DNA from: Lota lota
Taxonomy: Eukaryota; Chordata; Actinopteri; Gadiformes; Lotidae
Reading direction: 5' to 3'
Length of the DNA: 64,000 bases
Assembly: GCA_026745465.1 (NCBI GenBank)
Contig: JACYXH010000826.1
Span: forward strand, 1,646,501 to 1,710,500
Part shown: piece by piece, positions 12,565-25,458 of the stretch
Numbering within the stretch: position 1 is the stretch's first letter
How the letters are laid out: each line of letters starts with the position of its first letter
Program-made: the position numbers and the translations under genes
The notes under the pieces: generated by a model
What the model was told of the DNA's origin: nothing
The model's input: the letters and a program-made list of their open reading frames with translations, nothing else
Databases searched by the model: none

Positions 12565-13480
12565 ATCGTTTCCAAGGAGACCGTTCTTGGCATGTCTTGA
12601 ACCCAGGTCTGCAGTGTTGATAAAACAGCAGCTCCCTCCACTTGACCAGAGAGACACTGGCTATCAGCTGGTTATATGACATTGTTACATTTCCATAATG
12701 ACACTAGGTTACCATGAAGACCGCTCTAAGCAGGAGTTGACCCCAGGTCTCCAGAGCTGATAAACACCATCTAGCTTCGCTGCACCATGAAGAGTGCAGC
12801 TACGGCCCGGTCAGAGGTTATAATTGTCATTGTACAACTGTGACGCTGGCTACGATCTGGTTGGAGTTTGTCGAAGTTGACAATACACATGACATTGTTT
12901 CCAAAATGTAAGGTTTCCAAGGAGAGCATTCTTGGTGGTACTTGAACTGAAATAATAACCGACCGCTCTCTCTGCTGCACCACTGAGACGCCACCTATGA
13001 TTGGTCAGAGGTTATAATCAACATTACAATTCAAATTACATTTACAAAACGTCATCATTACGTTAGGTTTCCATGGTAACCACCCTTGCTTGACTTGTTC
13101 CTGGTTTCCCTGGGATGCTAACCAACCTAGAACATCTGTGCCACCAAGATGCTGGATATCTTGTGGTCAGAGGTTATAATTCACATTACAATTCACATTA
13201 CATCATTATGTTTCCAAAGTTACATTTTCCTGAGACCACCCTCCCGTCAATTTGTATCCGCATCTTCAGAGCTGACAACAGTCTGCTCTCTCCGCTATGC
13301 CACCGAGACACTTGCTAAGACAATGCCAGGGTTATATTACATTGCAATTTAAATGAGGTTTCTATTCCAAAAATACATAAAATTAGGTTTCTAAGGGGAA
13401 CACCCTCTGTGGGACTGGAAAGCAGGTCTCCAGAGATGACAAACGACAGCTCTCTGCTGTGCTACCAAGACACCTATGAA
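12565..13480 (-). repeat. Tandem tRNA-like (SINE-like) units, inverted arm
   Basis: About six units in the opposite orientation to those at 11430-12110. Reverse-complement B-box-like segments are clear at 12596-12607 and 12734-12745 (TTGAACCCAGG, TTGACCCCAGG), with weaker ones near 12945, 13095, 13245 and 13420. The TCTCTCTGCTG and GGTTATAAT blocks repeat between them. Together with the forward arm this makes a degenerate inverted repeat of about 2 kb. Confidence 0.68.
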
Positions 13481-14666
13481 TGCTTAGAAAGGCGTTGATG
13501 GTCCTCTCCTCACTTTAACAAGCTTGTGCAAAATATTTAACTAATGCTTTCTAACTACCAGAATGATGTAGCAAATTGAATAACTGGTGGCTGGCTTGAA
13601 TAAAAGGCTAAGACAAATGGATATCCGTAGTTGATTTATGTCATATGCTGCAGCACATAAAAGACACCGTTTCAAAGGCAACTCCACGCAGAGCAGAGTC
13701 CTCGAGAATAAGCGCACTGAATAGAGGAGGGAAGCCCTTTTTGTAGAGTGGAGCAAACAACGTCTCAGAGATATCACTAGATGGCGCCATTGACTATAAC
13801 GGGTTCAATGCACAGTTAAAGCCTGACACCTGGTCTGGGGAGAGGATATGCAGTCAAGAACAGACACATTGTTAGGGAGAGGAGCTTGCTCAGGAGTTTC
13901 TCACATGAGAACAGAGCACAATGCAGGAATACAGGAAAAACAGACAGCTGTGGGGAGTTAGATAGTTAGAAAGACCGATAGGCCACTATAGTGTGCACAC
14001 AACAACTTCAACATCAAAACGAATTCGTTTAAGCGAGCTGACCTCGGAATGGGGCCTTAAGTCATTTTCCATCACACAGAACTAATCAGGAATTGCAGCA
14101 TTAATAATTGTTTGTAAAGCATAATGGTGCTGTAAGCGATGCCGTCATTTTGGCTAACTTCCTGTTCGTTTTTTGCAGCTAGCACTCCCCTCACCCCTCC
14201 CCACGTCAGAACATGTTTATCCGCGGATCGTTATAAATATGGGTCTTGCATGACTCTTTTCCTGGCAGCTTTCTTTTGCCCTTTGTTTCTTCAGTCATGT
14301 TTATTGCTTGGCGTGTTTGATTGTGTATGTATGAATTGCTTACTGATGAGAATTCATAAAGGTACAATGCTTTATAAATTATGAATTCACTATTTACTAT
14401 AACTTTACTAATGCTTTTAAGTTGCAGCCATTCCAAAGTGCCTTCAGTTCAATTGTGTTTATTTTACCAACTCAATACAAACATCTCAACACCATTATTA
14501 AAACATTATTAAAACATTATTAAAACAATTGATCAATATGTTTATTTTTTAAAAATTACAATATATAAAAACCAGTAGTAAAAATGCTACAAATATTGAC
14601 TCTGACTATAGACAAAACATCAGCATCGCTAAATATATCCTCAACAAGCAATAGGAACAATTGAGC
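13481..14666. other. Gene-free interval before lag3
   Basis: AT-rich, no recognised exon. TTTATT at 14541-14546 is AATAAA on the minus strand, 121 bp beyond the lag3 stop and a likely lag3 polyadenylation signal. Short direct repeats (ATTATTAAAAC) occur near 14490-14525. Confidence 0.6.
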
Positions 14667-15208
14667 CTATGTTGAAATCTTCCCATCATCCACATGGCTC
14701 TTTCCCTGCTCCCCACGCTTATTAGCCATTGCGTGAATCATAGCTTCAAGTGCAGGGTATTGCATTATCTTTTGTTCCTGTGGGTTTACATATAGCATTG
14801 TTAGAGAGCAGATTAGGCAGTTAATGGGAATATATGGACATGCAAATATGCATATATATAACAAAAAAAATGCAGATTTATTTTCCTTTGCCTCTTGCAT
14901 ATCTTATCTAAATAAGTGGAAACAAATCTAAGCAAACAACAAAGATACATTTCTTTAACAGCCATGTTTTTAAGACAATAAACTGGATAAAATATCTAGT
15001 ATTAGTGTACACTGTAGAGACTTTCATCTATTGTACTATTACAAATAATGAAATAACTTTTTTTGGACCAATAAAACCTACCATTTGGTGGGTTTTGCAC
15101 ATCTGAGCCAAAATCAGTAGCAGCAACACAACCAGAACACTAAGAGCAAGCACTGTGGGCGTGTTGGTAGAGAGCAGTGGATCACTGTGTCCACTTAGAC
15201 CACCTGTA

Positions 15209-15246
<38 letters not shown>

Positions 15247-18200
15247 TCCCACTAAATTATAATGCACTCGTAATTATAATTATAAAAGGGTTAATTCAAA
15301 CAAATTGTAACAATTATTCCGACCAGGTAAGCATTTTGTGAACTTACTGATCTTTTCAGTGGGGTATGTTGCATTTCCCAGCATGCCCTTTTTCCCATAG
15401 AAGCGGCAAGCCCATTCGCCCAGAGTCTCTGTAACCCCGTGGATCCTCAGGACTTTCCCCTGCTGTTTGGAGGTGACAATTGGGGTGCCATTGGTGTCTT
15501 GGGTGATATGGACCCATTCATATTGAGTGACCTCACTGTCATCACTGAGCTGACAGGTCAGTATCTCAGGGTCTCCTCTGTTGCTTTCAACTGAAAAAAG
15601 AAGCATAGGGGTTAATGGTAAAGTGCACACTGATAACAGTCAAGTAAACCTAATTGTCTCATTACAATGAATTATATATTTTTTTACAATTAGAAATGAA
15701 TGCCAATCAATGTTAAAATAATGCTAAATGTTAATGGTAAATGGTAAATGTAACATAAAGCATTCAGTCATTTCAAATAAATGTTAAACATTATTCAGAG
15801 TACATTATTTCCTCAAAGACGACTCATCAGAATGTATTATGTTATGTTGGATGTAACCTCACCATGAGAAATAACAAGCTGCAGCCTTCTGGTCAGCCTG
15901 CGTCCCTCCATCATCCCAGAGCATTGGTAGGTCCCCTGGTGGTATGGCACTATGGCCCCGAGGCTAGCAGACCCATCCCAGGGGCTCTGGGAGGAGGAGG
16001 AGGAGGAGGAAGGAGGCAGCTGGAACGAGGTAGGGTTTAATCCACCGCTCGTTTTCTCCCAGACGAGGTTGGATGGGATTGCACCATGACTGAACACGCA
16101 GGGTAGAGTGACTGCTGAACCCACCGCCGCATAAACCCTGGTATGGTCCCCGGTTGGGTGGACGATCCCTGAGAGGGGGAGAGAGAGGCTCGGGTAAGAA
16201 TATGAAACCAACATATTTTGTTCTCCACATCGACCTCTCGGTTCATACTTGGATTTTTTTCTGATAGTTCTGTATATTTTATGTATATCCTCTATGCAAA
16301 TGTCTTTATACATACGCAAATTTTATATGCACATTGTATTTATTTACACACATATAAAAGTGCACATTTTCGATATTTGTATTGTGTTATGGTACATTAT
16401 GTGTTTTTTTTTAACTACATTTATTGTATGCTCTCATCTGAATCTGATTCTGGATTCCTTGGCTTCTCACCTCTGACCGACAGATGCTGCGTCGCTTCTC
16501 CCCTGCTGTGCTCCGTTCTCACCACACAGGTCCAGTTCCCTGCTAGGCTCTGGGAGGCCCTTCTCCTCAGCACTCTCTGGGGGACCGCTACCTTGTGGGT
16601 GGAGGCCCCCTCTATGTCATTGATTTGATTCTCCTGAGGCCCAATCAGTTCTCCATTCAGCCTCCAGTGGGTCGTGGCCGTCTTGTGCCAAGGGGTCATG
16701 TTACAACTGAGGACCATTTCGGTGCCTTCCACTGGCGCTGATGGCGCAGTAGACACTGTAACACACCACATAGGAGAGAACGTATACACTTATACCACAG
16801 CACTGTTAAACACTTGATTCTGATTGGTCAATAATGTTCCAAGGGTGTGCATTATTTTTAAATAACAAGACACCTCTTCCTTTTAACAGCACCGAATCAA
16901 TGCGCCACTAACATTCACAAATCAAATAGAACTATCGACCAGAAGTTTCCTCTTCAATTTTTTTCCAGCTGATTAAGTTGATTAAAGAACAATAACATTA
17001 TATATAAAGTAACTCATATTTAATCATTGATGGTAACTGTGGTATAAGCAGAATAAACCACTCCGGGGTGTCTCGTTATTGGAAAATAATGTGGTTGTGG
17101 GTGGGAATGCGGCGAAAACAAACACGTCGTGGTTTATTCCTTACATATCTAGCTTGTAGAACTAGATTCCCATTTATGAGTACTTGCTGACGGTCCCTGC
17201 ATAGACCACTGTAGTAAGCACTTGCTGACGGTCCCTACATAGACCACTGTAGTAAGCACTTGCTGACGGTCCCTACATAGACCACTGTAGTAAGCACTTG
17301 CTGACGGTCCCTACATAGACCACTGTAGTAAGCACTTGCTGACGGTCCCTACATAGACCACTGTAGTAAGCACTTGCTGACGGTCACTACATAAACCACT
17401 GTAGTCAGCACTTGCTGACGGCCCCTACATAAACCACTGTAGTAAGCACTTGCTGACGGTCCCTATATACGCCACATAAACATCTGTTTTGTTCAACACA
17501 CGATTGAGCAATGACATGGGCGTATATCGAACGTCACACTAAAATCATTGGGTCATTGAGCTTTGCCAAACAGTTGCCACCGACGCCATGGGCAACTTAA
17601 TAAGAACTCAATCCATTTAGTGGATTTAAATGTTTAAATTGTCTTACCTTTAATGACCCTGAGTGTGACCCATTTATGAACGAGTCGACCGTTGCCCTCT
17701 GCCCTGCAGGAGTACAGGCCTCCGTCCTTCTCCGTCACGTTGGTCATGTACAGGCTGTAGTTCCCCATGCTGAACCCAGTGTGAGGGCACCGCACGCGGT
17801 GGTGAATCCCCCGCTGGGTCCATGCGATGCCATAGTACTCCAAACCACTCCTGTCCTTTCTCCAAACGGTGCTGTAGGTACCACAGGTGGCCTTAATGTC
17901 ACATATTATATACTTTATATTCTTTTATAAATATATATTTTCTTTCTGATTCCTACAACTACCCTGATAATAAAGATAATATGGAGGTTAATATGGACGC
18001 TACATCCATATTAACATGTTTATTACATCATTACATCAACAAGACATGATGATTTTATACTTCTCTCTGTCTGTGTGAGACGTAACAAGCATGCTATATG
18101 TCTTACCCTGCGTTGTTTTTGCCCCACCGGACCTGAGCGACCGCTGGAGACTGAAGGTTAATGTGACACGGTAAAACAGCCTGGGATCCTTCCTCCACTA

Positions 18201-18546
18201 ACACCTCAGTCTCCTCACTCCAAACACCTGGAGAGAGCAAGATGAGCCAACAGGAGGTGGTGAGGTCCATTTAACAAAGACCAAGGTAAATATACATATA
18301 TTTATAGACATATATATACAAATATATAAATTAAGGAGATGTATTTAAACGTATAGATGCTTAATACTAAACATATATATTTGTGTACATATATTTTACA
18401 AATGCACCAAAAGGAAAAAATGCATACACAGATCTTTGTTAATTCTCACCTTTAACAAGATAAAGATTCCACAAAAGTATAAAATGTCCCCAATACATTG
18501 TGTTCTTAAAAAAGTAGCTCGAGTTATTGGCAGCAGTGTTGCCCAT
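14667..18546 (-). CDS. lag3: LAG3-like four-Ig-domain lymphocyte receptor
   Basis: Type I membrane receptor of the CD4/LAG3 family; LAG3 in mammals is an inhibitory receptor for MHC class II. Coding exons on the minus strand: 18546-18450, 18227-18107, 17871-17648, 16755-16471, 16168-15863, 15590-15348, 15203-15082, 14777-14667 (TAG); all phases join to give 502 residues, against about 525 in human LAG3. Order: signal region, D1 split over two exons (VLPCHI to GGLYSCRAE), D2 (VLSCNM to WTCVVR), D3 (LPCVF to GTYQCSG), D4 (ILTCQL to WACRFYG), membrane span about 437-458, short tail. D4 (EWACRFYGKKGMLGNATY) and the tail (YPALEAMIHAM) fit LAG3 better than CD4, and the tail lacks CD4's CxC Lck clasp. 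KIEELE is not seen. Translation may start at Met1 or Met17. A CD4-family paralogue is the alternative. Confidence 0.82.
17178..17468. repeat. 38-bp minisatellite in lag3 intron
   Basis: About 7.5 near-identical tandem copies of a 38-bp unit containing AAGCACTTGCTGACGGTCC and CTACATAGACCACTGTAGT. It lies in the intron between the exons for D1 and D2. Confidence 0.92.
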
Positions 18547-18667
18547 TGTAGACTCAAATATCTTTGTTATCCCTCACGATTCTCCTTGCAAAAATAATCA
18601 AAGCGTAATGTTGTAATGTGTTTCTTTGAATTGAGTTATATATAGACTGTGGGAGTTGCTGTAGTAT

Positions 18668-18671
18668 GTGT

Positions 18672-18702
<31 letters not shown>

Positions 18703-18711
18703 GGGGGGGGT
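18668..18711. repeat. (GT)n followed by poly-G
   Basis: Short GT run passing into about 25 consecutive G, roughly 125 bp upstream of the lag3 start on the minus strand (poly-C in the lag3 sense). Confidence 0.9.
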
Positions 18712-18889
18712 GTTTCCTCATTAGTCATGTGACTGTAAACATAGGTCTTTGATGTTGTCCGTCTTACGGATTCTGATACCACTTGGAAACTGTGAAGGCA
18801 AGCAACACACATATACTTTCCACGGATTCCCTTGTATTTTCTTTTCATCTGTTCTTTTTCCTGTTTTTGTTTTCAAAACAAATAGGGTT

Positions 18890-19640
18890 AGTCTGAGTAA
18901 TAAGGTTAGTGTTTGTAATAGTGTAAGTGTTAGTAATAAGGTTAGTTTTAGAATTAGGGTTAGGGTTAGCAATAGGATACGTGTTAGTTATAGGGTAAGT
19001 GCTGAAAAATAATTTATTTTAGGACACTTCTTGACAGCAAATAATTTGATTTGATAGAGCATGATCATTGGAAGACACAGGCAGCAATTTACCAAGCATC
19101 TTCAGTGAGGCAATGGGTGTAAATTATTCTTATAGGGAAACTTTCACATGTGGGCAGTGACAACAACAACAAAAAAGGTGAGGGGAGTGACCATCGTGGA
19201 GAGTTAAGGATTGGCCATGGCTGAAGCCAGCCATGGTGGGAGAGGCCAAGTTAGTTTGCAATAACCTATGGTGGAAGTGGAAGTGGACATGTCTGCAAGA
19301 CAGCTCAAGGAATCAACGCAACAAAGAAGTCAGGAGATTAGCATGGCCTCAGTATCAGACTTTGTGGTACAGTGGCAATGCTAATGCTAACTAACTTGAC
19401 ACCTGTCAATCGGAGAGAGGAAGGGAGATAGCTCTACATGCAAGGATAACTAATGCATATGCTTGAATTGATTAATAACAATGTTAAAACAGTTATATCA
19501 TATCTAATTGTATATTATCATTTTTCCATGACAGTTAGTGTTAGTATTAGGGTTAGTTTTATAGGGTAAGTATTAGTAATAGGGTTATTATTAGTATCAG
19601 TAGTAAGGTTAGAATTAGTAATAGGGTTAGTATTGATAAC
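18890..19640. repeat. Degenerate TTAGGG-related repeats
   Basis: Two patches, about 18890-19010 and 19535-19640, are built from variations on GTTAGTNNTAGTAATAGG, with a short true telomere-like stretch (AGGGTTAGGGTTAG) near 18955-18968. Between them is ordinary unique-looking sequence. Confidence 0.72.
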
Positions 19641-20881
19641 CCTGATATATAGCCAATTGTTGTAAACTAGATGAAAAAAGATGAAGCCACTAATTTAATA
19701 TAAGAAACCAGATATTTGTAAAGTAAATAAACTTTGAAACATCAAACTGTTTGGTGTGGTGTTAGGCCCATTTACAGGAAGTCTTTGCCTGGGCTGCTAT
19801 CTTCAGCTCTTTCCTCTCTGTCATAAATCATGGTCTAATGCTTTCATTTAAATATGAGTCATTAGTCATAAATCACAAAAAAATTTCCATCATCATTTTT
19901 TTCCATCATCATCAATAACATGTTACATGTTATTATGTGATTCTGATTCAGATTATTTATAGAAGGGATATCTTCAAGGAGCAGATCAAGGCCATTCAAA
20001 TGCACACTTCCCCCATGGATGATTACTAATATAACAATCGTTCACCATCATAGGTGGAAAATAAGCAAAACAGATGAATCAGGCTCTGCCAGGATTTACA
20101 GTGTCAAACACTCTGACTTGACTGTATCTGAATGAGAATGAGCAGGGGACATGAACTAGTGTTTCCTACAGCTGAACTTCACAGAACTCTCCCCCATCAG
20201 ATGAGAAAGCTATAGTCTTAAGCCCCTTTTCTGGAAACAGTTAATCAGCCAGCGCCGTAGAGGGAGATAAACATATGCACATATTTTAATTAGGGTGAGT
20301 TTGGAAAATATTCGAATAATATCGTTTTTGCTTATTGTTTCTTTTTTAGGTTTCACCAAGTGAATCAATTGTTCCTTTAATGGGTTCTTACCACATCTCA
20401 TCTCAATATCTTCACAAATGTCTGTTTCTTCAGCCGGGTTGGTTTTTCAGCTGTCAAGTTGCTGCATTTGGATCTCTAAAACCCATATTTCCATGCAGTA
20501 CACATTTCAGACAATTTTTCCACAAAGTGTAGCTTACATAATTTCTGACAATAAGGCAATTTAGTTTATTTTGTGTTTACAATTGGGTTCTGTTATGATG
20601 ATCAAAAAACAAAGTTTAACAGACGCAAATACGTCATAGCAGAAAAGAAAAATAATTACAAAGGATGTATCATATTTATTAACTCATGAATACTTAAATT
20701 ACGGGGGCTGGAGTGTACATAGGCCGTGTTAGGTCTAGCTGAGTAGGCCTTCAGGAATCTGATGTTTATCAAACAAATCCATGAATAGGTACAATCAGAC
20801 AAATTATTGTGTTCACCGTACAGAAAGTATGAAACTTATGTGTCAGTTCTGTGTCCACCTCTGTGTGTGTGCGTGTGTGTG

Positions 20882-20966
<85 letters not shown>

Positions 20967-21007
20967 ATGGATGTGTGTGTGTGTGTGTGGTTGTGTATGT
21001 GTGTTTG

Positions 21008-21040
<33 letters not shown>

Positions 21041-21731
21041 TTCATATTTAACTTTGAATGATGAGGTTGTCAGCTGATTGTTGCAACAGTCTTTAAATCT
21101 TAATCAGTTTAATCTTTAATCAATTAAATAATGTAACACATACATAATAAACGTTTTATATTGTTTAACATTACAACTATTTTTATGTCGCTGCTTTTAT
21201 GTTATTATTTAGTTCCTAGGACACAGAACGATTTTAGATAATCCACTGTGCTCCTCTTGCGGTGAAAATATGCCATTGTGACACTGCGATCAATTCCACT
21301 CCGATGCTGTTGTTTTGCGTGCGTTACATTGCGAGTTTTACGGTAAGCGCGCTATGCATTCTGGGCTATCATTTAAAATGGAAGTGAGCACAGTGAGCAT
21401 GTTGTGTTTTCAATAATACTTTGTCTTTTTTTTCTTCATCGTGTTATGATTTACATTGCAAAACAAACGACTCCGCAGAAACATTGTTTCCGAAAATACT
21501 TACACTGGTAATTTTGTCATTACTTATTTACTTACGTTTTTATGATACAGTAACGCCAATTAGCAGTAAGCGCACGACTAGGGGTCATTGTAAAGATCCT
21601 TAAATGACAGGGCTGTGTTAACGTTACATACAAGAATAGGTCAGCTAGCTATATATTTTCTGACGTCTACTAACATCAAATCTGTCGTTGAAGATGCTTT
21701 CATTCATTCATTTATTTTTTACTTCTCACAG
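19641..21731. other. Intergenic interval between lag3 and mrpl51
   Basis: No exon recognised before the mrpl51 5' untranslated exon. A possible non-coding first exon of mrpl51 ends at about 21341 (TTTTACG followed by GTAAGC), in the more GC-rich stretch 21230-21370 that would be the promoter. The assignment of that exon is tentative. Confidence 0.45.
20866..21040. repeat. (GT)n then (TGTC)n microsatellite
   Basis: Over 60 GT units with scattered GC or GA interruptions, passing into about eight TGTC units at 21006-21040. Confidence 0.94.
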
Positions 21732-21742
21732 GGGGCATCATC

Positions 21743-23895
21743 ATGTCTATGTTGGGAGGGTTATTGAAATACAGCGTGCCCTTATGTCAGCTCACAGGAT
21801 CTCTACTTCAAGCAGCTAGACGCATATCCACTGGTAAGAATTGCAATTTGAAAATAACACTTTTTCATACGTATTATATAATGGGTTAGTAACTAATGTT
21901 CATCTTCAACTTCATCACATGTTATAATTTAAATGTCAGTTTACAGTACACGGCTGGCTATTACGATAGTCTTCGTAGGGTTGTTTGACTCTCGGGTCAA
22001 AGGCAATGGCTGAAACCCAGAACTGCCTGTAGGTCTCTTTGAGCAAGACCCCTACCTGCTCCTAATGCCATGTATCTGCATTCACTGTCAGTCTGCTAAT
22101 ATGGATCAGTGTCTGCCAAATACACGATTTTAAAATGACATTAATAGTAAATTGTGAGTAGCCTTCATATCCAGCAGAGCACACTAACGCAACTCTTCGA
22201 ATCTGGTGTGTGTTTTTCCCTCCAGGGATGTGCTATCAAGTCAGGATGCATGCTATCCCAGAGCTGAAGAAGGTGGACAGATGGACAGAGAAGAGGTCCA
22301 TGTTTGGAGTTTATGACAACATAGGCATCCTGGGTACGTTTTCACAACCTAGTGTGAGCCAATAAAGATGCCTGCTACTTCTGTGTAGTGATTGTTGGAT
22401 GCAGAATCGTTAATTTACATAAATAAATATATACCATTTGGTAACCCCGGCAGTGTGATGGCCTGCTATGCGAGTTGAGATAGACAGGACCCAGTTTTGG
22501 TTGTACCGCTCTACAGTGAAAATAGCTAATACTATAGGCTCTGATGCAATCTAGTCAACAATCTGACCAAATGTTATGTTTGCTAATATGTATTTATATG
22601 TGGCAAATCAAAGCGCTGCACAAAGTTATGGTTGTAAAGTGCATCAAAAACGCACGTCTTGCTAATGAAATAAACCTGATAGTAGGCTGGGTATTAGGGC
22701 TGAGCCCGAATATTCTGATATTTGTTCGTTAGCTAGGTATTTGAATCTCAATTCAGTATTAGAATGCTTCATTTAATAATAAAAAATATGAGACAATTCA
22801 AATACAAAAAAAAATATGTATTTTTTTAAATGTCTGCATATTTGAGAACTGAAGGTAGAAGGCTAGGTTACATTTCGTCTGAATATCCCAGTGATCAAAT
22901 ATAAACTGCTCAAAAAATCTTCGAAATTTGAAAATAAGTATCCGGGCCAGCCCTACTGGGAATGATGATAAAGCGAAAGGATGAGGAAAGCAATAGCATA
23001 TTGATTATACTCAAGCATATCTATATGTGACCTACTTTCCCATTGTGGGCGTATCCCCATCAGTAAGATAACATACAACCAATATTTAAAAGATTCCTCC
23101 TCAAAAAGCATGCAACAATGTTACTACAATTAGTTAAATAACATGCAGTATACATACGAAGATGATGACATGAAAAAATCGAGTTATTGAAATTTTCTTT
23201 AATCTTTCTCGTTATCACCAAGCCCACAAATTCTTAAACATTTCCATTCCTATTGTATTTAACAAAAAACAGTTGCCCTGTTTCCTCAGGGCAACGGAGT
23301 TTGTCCACCATTTCATGTGGTCCATTTTCTCTGTGGCTAACCCCCTTCCCCACCCCCCACCACCAAAAAGACATTTACAATGATGTTATATTTTCACCAT
23401 AGTTTCATTACCTAAATATATAATTTACATACAGCCATTATCTCTATTTATAAATGAATGAAATACTTCACCCATTTTTTCAATAAAAGGTGAACAGATT
23501 CTGACATGTTATACTCAAGAGTTTTTTCTTATTTGCATCAGCTCCAGAGCCGATCAAAATACATAAGCCACATTTAACATGACCCCACCAATACAAATGC
23601 AGCAAATCAAGGTTTATTTTGGGCTGATGAAATACAGGGGCCATAAAGCGGTTTGTCTCAGGCCCTTATGAATGGTGTTTTTGTGTTTGTCCTCCCAGGG
23701 GACTTCAAAGCGCACCCCAAGGACCTGATGGTGGGCCCTTGCTGGCTGAAGGCCTTCCAGGGCAACGAGCTGCAGCGGCTGATCAGGAAGAGGAAGATGG
23801 TGGGCGAAAGGATGATGACTCAGGACAGGCTCAACCTGGACAAGAGGATCCGCTTCCTGTATCGCCGCTTCAACCGCACCGGCAAGCACCGATAA
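21743..23895 (+). CDS. mrpl51: Mitochondrial large-subunit ribosomal protein L51
   Basis: Component of the mitochondrial 39S ribosomal subunit, acting in the matrix. Coding exons 21743-21833, 22226-22333, 23699-23895 (TAA) join in phase to give 131 residues, close to the human 128. The first 30 residues ([20 protein letters not shown], then QAARRIST) are basic, hydroxylated and without acidic residues, as a mitochondrial targeting peptide should be. The mature part carries [20 protein letters not shown], then [15 protein letters not shown] and the basic end [16 protein letters not shown], all typical of the family. The 5' exon starts at 21732 and the ATG is 11 bases in. ATTAAA at about 24073 is a likely polyadenylation signal. 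The stop codon is followed within 10 bp by poly-G. Confidence 0.95.
22005..22130 (+). mobile_element. SINE 3' part in mrpl51 intron
   Basis: The stretch TTTGAGCAAGACCCCTACCT, followed by CATGTATCTGCATTCACTGT and TCTGCCAAATAC, matches the tail shared by many fish tRNA-derived SINEs. The tRNA-like head is degraded. Similar tails occur at 54620-54745 and 56835-56965. Confidence 0.65.
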
Positions 23896-23898
23896 CGA

Positions 23899-23961
<63 letters not shown>

Positions 23962-23968
23962 ACCGAAG
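23899..23968. repeat. Poly-G and (AACCAG)n in mrpl51 3' region
   Basis: About 30 G then five AACCAG units, starting a few bases after the mrpl51 stop codon and so inside its 3' untranslated region. Confidence 0.93.
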
Positions 23969-24239
23969 GACATACGAACATCACGCAACCTAATTTTGTT
24001 TCTCAATGCAGGACTAATGGAATTTCAGCATGATGTTGTGATGACTTGTGACCTGGCATACCAGATTTGTGATTAAACTTTGTTATATGTGAAGAAAACT
24101 GTATTGTGGGATTCCATTTCTTACACAAATACAAATATGTAACGTAAAATAATGGATTTATTTTTTATTATATTGCATTATTATTCTCTGTCCCTGCTAT
24201 TTACTTCATCATAAAAAATGACAGCGTGTAGGACAACAA

Positions 24240-25458
24240 CAATCTACTGAAACTTGGTCATGTGTCCTCTCAAGTTACGTCTTCCACTGAGGGATTGTAG
24301 GCCTGCGTGTGTAGTAGGAGGGTGGGGGGAGCACGAGTCTCCTGAAACCATTTAGCACTTCTTTTTTTTCAATTAGTAGCCATCGATGGAATAAAGGATA
24401 ACAGCATATAGCGGCAGTTTGGAAAACAGACCATATCAGATATTTATATATATATATAAACAATATAATAATCTATAGAACCCGGGACCAGCGGAGGGGA
24501 CGAAAACAGTCGAGTCAACAAATCTGTAAAAGCAACCACTGTACCGCAGTGTCGGCCTGCTGCACGCCCTATCCGACAGAAAGCTGCAGTACTGCAAAGT
24601 GTATGGCGAGGGGGAGGGAGGGAGTTTGAGAGCAGTGGGGGGGGGGGGGGGGGGGGGGGGAAGAGGCGGTAGCCTATACCGCACCACCGTTACTAGTCCA
24701 AGTGGAGGGAGCCACGGGAGCGTCGCATCATTGCAGTATAGAGTGCCGTAACACACGAGAGAGCCCGAACTACCGCACTTCACCACCACCAAAAAAAAAC
24801 AAAAAAAAACGCGTTCGCCCGGAGAAGGAGGTAGACAGCGTTGGTAGATATTGAAGAGGTTAAGACGACATTTTCCCTTAATGGCTCATTTTGAAATCGT
24901 AAGCGTTTAATGGACTAGTGCTATGATTAAGAGGATGCAACTCGCACTACGTTAAAGGCGGGTGTGCTTTTTTTTCATTCTGTTTGGGGCATCTTTGAGG
25001 ACCGCATCCTTTGGAATATCGGGTTCTCGAAAGCTTACACCTTTCCACCTGCTTCTTGGATATATTTAATGGATTACATGATACAAGTACTTTTCTCCTG
25101 AGATTGCATTACCCAATTCACTTTCTGGTCCCGCTGTGGTGCGAGTGAATTATTACCCTCGTCCTGCGGTAGGCTATTTCGCTGATGACTTGCAGTGCAA
25201 ATTGCTCTCTTTTTTAAATAGCGCTGTCTTCTGCACCAATAACCTAGGGGCTTTATTTAATGTTAGTCTGGCACTTTGTTCACTTTGGTAATTGAAATAT
25301 TGGACTTCATGTGGACCACTGCCTAAAATGTCCTGTCTATTTTGTGGTCTTGTTTTTCCCCCTTCTTCTACTTCAGACCCTCCTTTGCGCCCCATCACCC
25401 CTCCTCCTCCTCCTCTTCATCGCTGAGTGAGTCAGTTCGAAACAGCTGCATTGAAAAT
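24240..25458 (+). promoter_or_regulatory. Probable vamp1 promoter and 5' untranslated exon
   Basis: No coding exon between the mrpl51 3' region and vamp1. The stretch 24470-24840 is the most GC-rich here and has several CpG, interrupted by about 22 G at 24637-24660; 24781-24810 has ACCACC and poly-A. The 5' untranslated exon ends at 25458 with the donor GTGAGT. The start of transcription cannot be placed. Confidence 0.5.

Noticed and set aside
18955..18970. True interstitial telomere
   Set aside because: Only two perfect TTAGGG units; the rest is a different degenerate repeat.
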